Below, piece by piece: positions 12,101-24,100 of a stretch of DNA of 64,000 bases. A program made the translations under genes and the position numbers. This DNA comes from Limnomonas spitsbergensis (taxonomy: Eukaryota; Chlorophyta; Chlorophyceae; Chlamydomonadales): contig JAYJMM010000025.1 in NCBI GenBank assembly GCA_037349105.1, positions 62,001 to 126,000 on the forward strand. The letters run 5' to 3'. The notes under the pieces were generated by a model, which saw only the letters and a program-made list of their open reading frames with translations, made no database searches and was not told where the DNA came from. Numbering within the stretch: position 1 is the stretch's first letter; each line of letters begins with the position of its first letter.

Positions 12101-15100
12101 TAATGCTATGGAGCTCTTGCGGAACAGCATGATGCCTGGGGATAAGAGAAGAGGAAGGAACAGGGTCGGGATGGGGGGGGGTAATGCTATGGAGCTCTTG
12201 CGGAACAGCATGATGCCTGGGGATAAGAGAAGAGGAAGGAACAGGGTCGGGAAGGGGGGGGATAATGCTATGGAGCTCTTGCGGAACAGCATGATGCCTG
12301 GGGATAAGAGAAGAGGAAGGAACAGGGTCGGGAAGGGGGGGGATAATGCTATGGAGCTCTTGCGGAACAGCATGATGCCTGGGGATAAGAGAAGAGGAAG
12401 GAACAGGGTCGGGAAGGGGGGGATAATGCTATGGAGCTCTTGCGGAACAGCATGATGGCTGGAGATAAGAGAAGAGGAAGGAACAGGATTGGGAAGGGGG
12501 AGGATAATGCTATGGAGCTCTTGCGGAACAGCATGATGCCTGGGGATAAGAGAAGAGGAAGGAACAGGGTCGGGAAGGGGGGGGATAATGCTATGGAGCT
12601 CTTGCGGAACAGCATGATGCCTGGGGATAAGAGAAGAGGAAGGAACAGGGTCGGGATGGGGGGGGGTAATGCTATGGAGCTCTTGCGGAAGAGCATGATG
12701 CCTGGGGATAAGAGAAGAGGAAGGAACAGGGTCGGGAAGGGGGGGGATAATGCTATGGAGCTCTTGCGGAACAGCATGATGCCTGGGGATAAGAGAAGAG
12801 GAAGGAACAGGGTCGGGAAGGGGGGGGATAATGCTATGGAGCTCTTGCGGAACAGCATGATGCCTGGGGATAAGAGAAGAGGAAGGAACAGGGTCGGGAA
12901 GGGGGGGATAATGCTATGGAGCTCTTGCGGAACAGCATGATGGCTGGAGATAAGAGAAGAGGAAGGAACAGGATTGGGAAGGGGGAGGATAATGCTATGG
13001 AGCTCTTGCGGAACAGCATGATGCCTGGGGATAAGAGAAGAGGAAGGAACAGGGTCGGGAAGGGGGGGGATAATGCTATGGAGCTCTTGCGGAACAGCAT
13101 GATGCCTGGGGATAAGAGAAGAGGAAGGAACGGGGTCGGGAAGGGGGGGGATAATGCTATGGAGCTCTTGCGGAACAGCATGATGCCTGGGGATAAGAGA
13201 AGAGGAAGGAACAGGGTCGGGAAGGGGGGGGATAATGCTATGGAGCTCTTGCGGAACAGCATGATGCCTGGGGATAAGAGAAGAGGAAGGAACAGGGTCG
13301 GGAAGGGGGGGATAATGCTATGGAGCTCTTGCGGAACAGCATGATGGCTGGAGATAAGAGAAGAGGAAGGAACAGGATTGGGAAGGGGGAGGATAATGCT
13401 ATGGAGCTCTTGCGGAACAGCATGATGCCTGGGGATAAGAGAAGAGGAAGGAACAGGGTCGGGAAGGGGGGGGATAATGCTATGGAGCTCTTGCGGAACA
13501 GCATGATGCCTGGGGATAAGAGAAGAGGAAGGAACAGGGTCGGGAAGGGGGGGGATAATGCTATGGAGCTCTTGCGGAACAGCATGATGCCTGGGGATAA
13601 GAGAAGAGGAAGGAACAGGGTCGGGAAGGGGGGGATAATGCTATGGAGCTCTTGCGGAACAGCATGATGGCTGGAGATAAGAGAAGAGGAAGGAACAGGA
13701 TTGGGAAGGGGGAGGATAATGCTATGGAGCTCTTGCGGAAGAGCATGATGCCTGGGGATAAGAGAAGAGGAAGGAACAGGGTCGGGAAGGGGGGGGATAA
13801 TGCTATGGAGCTCTTGCGGAACAGCATGATGCCTGGGGATAAGAGAAGAGGAAGGAACAGGGTCGGGAAGGGGGGGGATAATGCTATGGAGCTCTTGCGG
13901 AACAGCATGATGCCTGGGGATAAGAGAAGAGGAAGGAACAGGGTCGGGAAGGGGGGGGATAATGCTATGGAGCTCTTGCGGAACAGCATGATGCCTGGGG
14001 ATAAGAGAAGAGGAAGGAACAGGGTCGGGAAGGGGGGGATAATGCTATGGAGCTCTTGCGGAACAGCATGATGGCTGGAGATAAGAGAAGAGGAAGGAAC
14101 AGGATTGGGAAGGGGGAGGATAATGCTATGGAGCTCTTGCGGAACAGCATGATGCCTGGGGATAAGAGAAGAGGAAGGAACAGGGTCGGGAAGGGGGGGG
14201 ATAATGCTATGGAGCTCTTGCGGAACAGCATGATGCCTGGGGATAAGAGAAGAGGAAGGAACAGGGTCGGGAAGGGGGGGGATAATGCTATGGAGCTCTT
14301 GCGGAACAGCATGATGCCTGGGGATAAGAGAAGAGGAAGGAACAGGGTCGGGAAGGGGGGGGATAATGCTATGGAGCTCTTGCGGAATAGCATGATGCAT
14401 GGGGATAAGAGAAGAGGAAGGAACAGGGTCGGGAAGGGGGGGATAATGCTATGGAGCTCTTGCGGAACAGCATGATGGCTGGAGATAAGAGAAGAGGAAG
14501 GAACAGGATTGGGAAGGGGGAGGATAATGCTATGGAGCTCTTGCGGAACAGCATGATGGCTGGGGATAAGAGAAGAGGAAGGAACAGGGTCGGGAAGGGG
14601 GGGGATAATGCTATGGAGCTCTTGCGGAACAGCATGATGCCTGGGGATAAGAGAAGAGGAAGGAACAGGGTCGGGAAGGGGGGGATAATGCTATGGAGCT
14701 CTTGCGGAACAGCATGATGGCTGGAGATAAGAGAAGAGGAAGGAACAGGATTGGGAAGGGGGAGGATAATGCTATGGAGCTCTTGCGGAACAGCATGATG
14801 CCTGGGGATAAGAGGAGGAAGGAACAGGGTCGGGAAGGGGGGGGATAATGCTATGGAGCTCTTGCGGAACAGCATGATGGCTGGGGATAAGAGAAGAGGA
14901 AGGAACAGGGTCGGGAAGGGGGGGGATAATGCTATGGAGCTCTTGCGGAACAGCATGATGCTTGGGGATAAGAGAAGAGGAAGGAACAGGGTCGGGAAGG
15001 GGGAGGATAATGCTATGGAGCTCTTGCGGAACAGCATGATGCCTGGGGATAAGAGAAGAGGAAGGAACAGGGTCGGGAAGGGGGGGGATAATGCTATGGA

Positions 15101-18100
15101 GCTCTTGCGGAACAGCATGATGGCTGGGGATAAGAGAAGAGGAAGGAACAGGGTCGGGAAGGGGGGGGATAATGCTATGGAGCTCTTGCGGAACAGCATG
15201 ATGCCTGGGGATAAGAGAAGAGGAAGGAACAGGGTCGGGAAGGGGGGGATAATGCTATGGAGCTCTTGCGGAACAGCATGATGCCTGGGGATAAGAGAAG
15301 AGGAAGGAACAGGGTCGGGAAGGGGGGGGATAATGCTATGGAGCTCTTGCGGAACAGCATGATGCCTGGGGATAAGAGAAGAGGAAGGAACAGGGTCGGG
15401 AAGGGGGGGATAATGCTATGGAGCTCTTGCGGAACAGCATGATGGCTGGAGATAAGAGAAGAGGAAGGAACAAGATTGGGAAGGGGGAGGATAATGCTAT
15501 GGAGCTCTTGCGGAACAGCATGATGCCTGGGGATAAGAGAAGAGGAAGGAACAGGGTCGGGAAGGGGGGGGATAATGCTATGGAGCTCTTGCGGAACAGC
15601 ATGATGCCTGGAGATAAGAGGAGGAAGGAACAGGGTCGGGAAGGGGGGGGATAATGCTATGGAGCTCTTGCGGAACAGCATGATGCCTGGGGATAAGAGG
15701 AGGAAGGAACAGGTTCGGGAAGGGGGGGGATAATGCTATGGAGCTCTTGCGGAACAGCATGATGCCTGGGGATAAGAGAAGAGGAAGGAACAGGGTCGGG
15801 AAGGGGGGGGATAATGCTATGGAGCTCTTGCGGAACAGCATGATGCCTGGGGATAAGAGAAGAGGAAGGAACAGGGTCGGGAAGGGGGAGGATAATGCTA
15901 TGGAGCTCTTGCGGAACAGCATGATGCCTGGGGATAAGAGAAGAGGAAGGAACAGGGTCGGGAAGGGGGGGGATAATGCTATGGAGCTCTTGCGGAACAG
16001 CATGATGGCTGGGGATAAGAGAAGAGGAAGGAACAGGGTCGGGAAGGGGGGGGATAATGCTGTGGAGCTCTTGCGGAACAGCATGATGCCTGGGGATAAG
16101 AGAGGAGGAAGGAACAGGGTCGGGAAGGGGGGGATAATGCTATGGAGCTCTTGCGGAACAGCATGATGCCTGGGGATAAGAGGAGGAAGGAACAGGGTCG
16201 GGAAGGGGGGGATAATGCTATGGAGCTCTTGCGGAACAGCATGATGCCTGGGGATAAGAGAAGAGGAAGGAACAGGGTCGGGAAGGGGGGGGATAATGCT
16301 ATGGAGCTCTTGCGGAACAGCATGATGGCTGGGGATAAGAGAAGAGGAAGGAACAGGGTTGGGAAGGGGGGGGATAATGCTATGGAGCTCTTGCGGAACA
16401 GCATGATGCCTGGGGATAAGAGAAGAGGAAGAACAGGGTCGGGAAGGGGGGGGATAATGCTATGGAGCTCTTGCGGAACAGCATGATGCCTGGGGATAAG
16501 AGAAGAGGAAGGAACAGGATCGGGAAGGGGGGGGATAATGCTATGGAGCTCTTGCGGAACAGCATGATGCCTGGGGATAAGAGAAGAGGAAGGAACAGGA
16601 TCGGGAAGGGGGGGGATAATGCTATGGAGCTCTTGCGGAACAGCATGATGCCTGGGGATAAGAGAAGAGGAAGGAACAGGATTGGGAAGGGGGAGGATAA
16701 TGCTATGGAGCTCTTGCGGAACAGCATGATGCCTGGGGATAAGAGAAGAGGAAGGAACAGGGTCGGGAAGGGGGGGGATAATGCTATGGAGCTCTTGCGG
16801 AACAGCATGATGCCTGGGGATAAGAGAAGAGGAAGGAACAGGGTCGGGAAGGGGGGGGATAATGCTATGGAGCTCTTGCGGAACAGCATGATGGCTGGGG
16901 ATAAGAGAAGAGGAAGGAACAGGGTCGGGAAGGGGGGGGATAATGCTATGGAGCTCTTGCGGAACAGCATGATGCCTGGGGATAAGAGAAGAGGAAGGAA
17001 CAGGGTCGGGAAGGGGGAGGATAATGCTATGGAGCTCTTGCGGAACAGCATGATGCCTGGGGATAAGAGATGAGGAAGGAACAGGGTCGGGAAGGGGGGG
17101 GATAATGCTATGGAGCTCTTGCGGAACAGCATGATGGCTGGGGATAAGAGAAGAGGAAGGAACAGGGTCGGGAAGGGGGGGGATAATGCTGTGGAGCTCT
17201 TGCGGAACAGCATGATGCCTGGGGATAAGAGAAGAGGAAGGAACAGGGTCGGGAAGGGGGGGATAATGCTATGGAGCTCTTGCGGAACAGCATGATGCCT
17301 GGGGATAAGAGAAGAGGAAGGAACAGGGTCGGGAAGGGGGGGATAATGCTATGGAGCTCTTGCGGAACAGCATGATGCCTGGGGATAAGAGAAGAGTAAG
17401 GAACAGGGTCGGGAAGGGGGGGGATAATGCTATGGAGCTCTTGCGGAACAGCATGATGGCTGGGGATAAGAGAAGAGGAAGGAACAGGGTTGGGAAGGGG
17501 GGGGATAATGCTATGGAGCTCTTGCGGAACAGCATGATGCCTGGGGATAAGAGAAGAGGAAGGAACAAGGTCGGGAAGGGGGGGGATAATGCTATGGAGC
17601 TCTTGCGGAACAGCATGATGCCTGGGGATAAGAGAAGAGGAAGGAACAGGGTCGGGAAGGGGGGGGATAATGCTATGGAGCTCTTGCGGAACAGCATGAT
17701 GCCTGGGGATAAGAGAAGAGGAAGGAACAGGATCGGGAAGGGGGGGGATAATGCTATGGAGCTCTTGCGGAACAGCATGATGCCTGGGGATAAGAGAAGA
17801 GGAAGGAACAGGATTGGGAAGGGGGAGGATAATGCTATGGAGCTCTTGCGGAACAGCATGATGCCTGGGGATAAGAGAAGAGGAAGGAACAGGGTCGGGA
17901 AGGGGGGGGATAATGCTATGGAGCTCTTGCGGAACAGCATGATGCCTGGGGATAAGAGAAGAGGAAGGAACAGGATCGGGAAGGGGGGGGATAATGCTAT
18001 GGAGCTCTTGCGGAACAGCATGATGCCTGGGGATAAGAGAAGAGGAAGGAACAGGGTCGGGAAGGGGGAGGATAATGCTATGGAGCTCTTGCGGAACAGC

Positions 18101-21100
18101 ATGATGCCTGGGGATAAGAGAAGAGGAAGGAACAGGGTCGGGAAGGGGGGGGATAATGCTATGGAGCTCTTGCGGAACAGCATGATGCCTGGGGATAAGA
18201 GAAGAGGAAGGAACAGGGTCGGGAAGGGGAGGATAATGCTATGGAGCTCTTGCGGAACAGCATGATGCCTGGGGATAAGAGAAGAGGAAGGAACAGGGTC
18301 GGGAAGGGGGGGGATAATGCTATGGAGCTCTTGCGGAACAGCATGATGCCTGGGGATAAGAGAAGAGGAAGGAACAGGGTCGGGAAGGGGGGGATAATGC
18401 TATGGAGCTCTTGCGGAACAGCATGATGCCTGGGGATAAGAGAAGAGGAAGGAACAGGGTCGGGAAGGGGGGGGATAATGCTATGGAGCTCTTGCGGAAC
18501 AGCATGATGCCTGGGGATAAGAGAAGAGGAAGGAACAGGATCGGGAAGGGGGGGGATAATGCTATGGAGCTCTTGCGGAACAGCATGATGCCTGGGGATA
18601 AGAGAAGAGGAAGGAACAGGGTCGGGAAGGGGGGGGATAATGCTATGGAGCTCTTGCGGAACAGCATGATGCCTGGGGATAAGAGAAGAGGAAGGAACAG
18701 GATCGGGAAGGGGGGGGATAATGCTATGGAGCTCTTGCGGAACAGCATGATGGCTGGGGATAAGAGAAGAGGAAGGAACAGGATCGGGAAGGGGGGGGAT
18801 AATGCTATGGAGCTCTTGCGGAACAGCATGATGCCTGGGGATAAGAGAAGAGGAAGGAACAGGGTCGGGAATGGGGGGGATAATACTATGGAGCTCTTGC
18901 GGAACAGCATGATGCCTGGGGATAAGAGAAGAGGAAGGAACAGGGTCGGGAAGGGGGAGGATAATGCTATGGAGCTCTTGCGGAACAGCATGATGGCTGG
19001 GGATAAGAGAAGAGGAAGGAACAGGGTCGGGAAGGGGGGGGATAATGCTATGGAGCTCTTGCGGAACAGCATGATGCCTGGAGACAAGAGAAGAGACAGG
19101 AAAGGAGATGTGTGAGTGTTTGGGAGGGCTACAAGGCCATGGGAGTTCTTGCGGAGCAACATCGTTGGGATCTGCTTTCATGGGTGGCCATGACGTTAAC
19201 ATTGTGCCAAAGCTGCGACGCAGCGCATGCTAAGGCCCGAGTCGCACGAGGGTAGGTACACATGTTTAGAACAAGGCCGAGCTTCATTTCAGCATGGCCC
19301 ATAGGTGCAACGTGGTAAACATGATACATGGAGGGGCAGAGACGGGGGGGGGGGGGGGAGGGGGGCAGTATGTGAGTTCTTGCCGAACAGCATGACGCCT
19401 AGCGATTGTAAGGAAGTATGGACAGGGGGCAAGGTGGGTGATTTGGGAATTTTTTTCAGAACAACATGATGCAGGTAAGAACAGGGACAGGGGCAGAGAC
19501 AAGGGGGAGAGGGGAGTACAAGGCCATGCAGTTATTGCGGAACAGCATGATGCCTAGGGGGAGGCAGGGTGGAGGTGCATAGTGGGGCAGTGAAAGGCCA
19601 CGGGATTCTTGCGGCACAGCATGACGCCTACGGGGCATGGACAGGGGCACAGACAGGGGGGAGGGGGCAGTAAAATGCCATGGAGCTCTTGCGGAACAAC
19701 ATGATGTCAGGGGGGAAATGGACAGGGATAGCTTTTCTGTGGGGGGCGCAGGGACAGGGGCAGAGACGGGGGGGCAGGGAGGGGGGGCACCAGTCATGGG
19801 TAAAGGTTCAACATTGAAGATATGGGATTCATTTCCTGTGTCCTTACCGATGTTTGCTGCTGATGCAGCTCGTGGCCATTGCTCCAAACTCTCGTCGTCC
19901 ACCGTGTTGGAGAGGTGGTCGCTGGAGGTGAGCATTTCAGCCTGTGAACAACACAGGCAGGAGGTGGTTGGGGGGGGATGGAGGCGCAGGTGATCACTGG
20001 AGGTGAGCATGTCAGCCTGTCAGAAACAAAAACAGGAGGATGTGGGGGTGGTCAGGGCATGCAGCAGGCAGGGAACACGTGGAAGTGGTGAGCATGTCCA
20101 CCTGTGAGCAACAGGAGGATGTGGGGGTGGTCAGGGCATGCAGCAGGCAGGGAACACGTGGAAGTGGTGAGCATGTCCACCTGTGAGCAACACGAGGAGG
20201 TGGGGGTGGTCAGGGCATGCAGCAGGCAGGGAACACGTGGAAGTGGTGAGCATGTCCACCTGTGAGCAACACGAGGAGGTGGGGGTGGTCAGGGCATGCA
20301 GCAGGCAGGGAACACGTGGAGGTGGTGAGCATGTCCACCTGTGAGCAACACGAGGAGGTGGGGGTGGTCAGGGCATGCAGCAGGCAGGGAACACGTGGAG
20401 GTGGTGAGCATGTCCACCTGTGAGCAACACGAGGAGGTGGGGGTGGTCAGGGCATGCAGCAGGCAGGGAACACGTGGAGGTGGTGAGCATGTCCACCTGT
20501 GAGCAACACGAGGAGGTGGGGGTGGTCAGGGCATGCAGCAGGCAGGGAACACGTGGAAGTGGTGAGCATGTCCACCGGTGAGCAACACGAGGAGGTGGGG
20601 GTGGTCAGGGCATGCAGCAGGCAGGGAACACGTGGAAGTGGTAAGCATGTCCACCGGTGAGCAACACGAGGAGGTGGGGGTGGTCAGGGCATGCAGCAGG
20701 CAGGGAACATGTGGAGGTGGTGAGCATGTCCACCTGTGAGCAACACGAGGAGGTGGGGGTGGTCAGGGCATGCAGCAGGCAGGGAACACGTGGAAGTGGT
20801 GAGCATGTCCACCTGTGAGCAACACGAGGAGGTGGGGTTGGTCAGGGCATGCAGCAGGCAGGGAACACGTGGAGGTGGTGAGCATGTCCACCGGTGAGCA
20901 ACACGAGGAGGTGGGGGTGGTCAGGGCATGCAGCAGGCAGGGAACACGTGGAGGTGGTGAGCATGTCCACCTGTGAGCAACACGGGGAGGTGGGGGTGGT
21001 CAGGGCATGCAGCAGGCAGGGAACACGTGGAGGTGGTGAGCATGTCCACCTGTGAGCAACACGGGGAGGTGGGGGTGGTCAGGGCATGCAGCAGGCAGGG

Positions 21101-24100
21101 AACACGTGGAGGTGGTGAGCATGTCCACCTGTGAGCAACACGGGGAGGTGGGGGTGGTCAGGGCATGCAGCAGGCAGGGAACACGTGGAGGTGGTGAGCA
21201 TGTCCACCTGTGAGCAACACAAGGAGGGGGGGGTGGTCAGGGCAAGCAGCAGGCAGGGAACACGCGGAAGTGGTGAGCATGTCCACCTGTGAGCAACACA
21301 AGGAGGTGGGGGTGGTCAGGGCATGCAGCAGGCAGGGAACACGTGGAAGTGGTGAGCATGTCCACCTGTGAGCAACACGGGGAGGTGGGGGTGGTCAGGG
21401 CATGCAGCAGGCAGGGAACACGTGGAGGTGGTGAGCATGTCCACCTGTGAGCAACACGGGGAGGTGGGGGTGGGGTGTGGGGATGGAGGAGCAGGTGAGC
21501 ACGTCAGTCTATGAGCAACAAGAGGAGGAGGAGGAGGAGGAGAGCGTGGTGGAGGCGGAGGCGGAAGAAGAATAGGGGACACATTTTCAACACAGTTGGA
21601 CACCCTCCACCGCCTTGGAGAGGTGTTCACTGGAGGTGGGCATGTCAGCTAGTCAGCAGCAAGAGGATAACGTAGAGGTGAGCGTGGAGGTGGAGGAAGT
21701 GGAGGTTATGAGTGTGTGGAGTGGGGACATGCCTTCAATTCATCGGGAAACATGCACTGAATCCACTTGGGTACATGTCAGCCTGTGAGCAGAAAGATGA
21801 GGGGGAGGATGGAGGACAAGGCTAACAATTCATTTGGATAGTAGCGGTTCTGAGATACACAAAATGCATGTTCCTTAGTGGGTAACATTTTGTCCCAGCC
21901 CAACACCTGTCTTGTGGCCCTTGATGATGAAACAAATCACCGGGTTGCGGTGCACATCACAGGAACGTTTGCAACACTGGCCTGCAGCCCGGCTGCAGCC
22001 CCCCCCACCTCCCCGACCACACACACAGACACACTCAGAAACGCACAAACTCTCACCTCGTGGAACTTCTTGAAAAAAGGCATCGGGTTCCGGAGCCACA
22101 GCACGTCCACGTCAGCGATGACGACCTGCACATGGTCGTTTCAGTGTGTCTCATGTCCAACGAGGCCTGGTAGCACTATAAGGAATAATACGGCGCAATA
22201 CGGCACAGGTTCTGTCGGATTGTGCCATCATGCAACGAGGCATGGCATTTTGTACATGGGACAGGCGCCCGCTGAACCGTTCAGCGGCAGGAAAATGTTT
22301 ATGAGACCATCTCATTCACACGTCCGCGATGAGGACCTATTCTCCCCTCCTGGGCTTGCCTGCACGTCCAGCTGCAGGAATATACTGATGAGCCGGATCT
22401 TCTCACGGCCCATCTTGGCGAAGGTTTTGGAGCCCCAGCCAAAGTCTCCCAGTGTCAGGCCGCTCTTCATACTGAAGCAATTCATGTTCCGCTCCACCAG
22501 GGCCTGCCACAATGGAGTTCACACAAAAATCAATAAATGCCAGGTCCAAGCATGGCGAATGTTTTGGAGCCCCAGCTGAAGTGTCACCTAGCGTCAGGCC
22601 GCTCTGCATGCTGAATCAATTCATGTTATACTCCACCAGGGCCTTTGAATAGGACAGCGACAGATAGCCAAGCATCAGGCCACTCATGTTGGAGCAGATC
22701 ATATTACGCCCCACCCGCAAGTCATGTTACGCCCCACCACTGAAGCACTTCGTTGAATGTGCCCCGCAGAATGTCGTGAGGGGATAGAACTGCTGTGGGT
22801 CGAGCGGTCTCACGCCTCCTGCTTAGGCGGAGGAGCAGTCTTTCTTTCTAACACTCCACCAGGGCCGGTGAACAGGAAAGGGACAGCCAGCCCAGGACCA
22901 AACAAGGCAGCTGCCATTGCCAGCACCACCTCTTCTGCCCTCTCCTCCTCTCACATACACACATACTAACCTCCAAGACCTGGCCATTCACAGCGCCCCC
23001 CCCCCCCCCCGGGTTCACTCCACTTTCTTCAAACCATGCATCTACCATTGCCAGCAACACCGATCATGCCCTCTCCTTCCGCCTATCCCCACACAAACAA
23101 ACCTCCAGGAGCTGGCCATTCACAGCGCCCCCCCCCCCCCCCCCCCCCCCCCGGGTTCACTCCACTTTCTTCAAACCATGCATCTATCATTGCCAGCAAC
23201 ACCGATCATGCCCTCTCCTTCCGTGTATCCCCCCACAAACAAACCTCCAGGAGCTGGCCATTCACAGCGCCCCCCCCCCCCCCAGGTAACACCTCACTGT
23301 CTTCAAACCATGCATCTACCATTGCCAGCAACACCGATCATGCCCTCTCCTTCCGCCTATTCCCACACAAACAAACCTCCAGGAGCTGGCCATTCACAGC
23401 GCCCCCCCCCCCCCCCCCCGGGTTCACTCCACTTTCTTCAAACCATGCATCTATCATTGCCAGCAACACCAATCATGCCCTCTCCTTCCGTCTATCCCCC
23501 CACAAACAAACCTCCAGGAGCTGGCCATTCACAGCGCACCCCCCCCACACACACCCGGTAATACCCCACTTTCATTCAAACCAGACAGCTACCATTGCCA
23601 GCATCATCTCGTGCCCTCCCCTCCCGCCCGTCTCCCTCCACACACATACTAATCTCCAGGAGCTGGTCATCCTTAACTCGCACAATGCAATTGTTAATAC
23701 CCCACTTTCATTCAAACCAGACAGCTACCATTGCCAGCATCATCTCTAGTGCCCTCCCCTCCCGCCTGTCTCCCTCCACACACATACTAATCTCCAGGAG
23801 CTGGTCATCCTTAACTCGCACAATGCAATTGTTAATACCCCACTTTCATTCAAACCAGACAGCTACCATTGCCAGCATCATCTCTAGTGCCCTCCCCTCC
23901 CGCCTGTCTCCCTCCACACACATACTAATCTCCAGGAACTGGTCATCCTTAGCTCGCACAATGCAATTGGTCATACCCCACTTTCATTCAAACCAGACAG
24001 CTACCATTGCCAGCATCATCTCTAGTGCCCTCCCCTCCCGCCTGTCTCCCTCCACACACATACTAATCTCCAGGAGCTGGTCATCCGTAACTTGCACGAT

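Noticed and set aside
4460..19087. CRISPR-like array of regular repeats
   Set aside because: Units are contiguous with no variable spacers, lie in an intron of a eukaryotic gene and derive from its exon junction.
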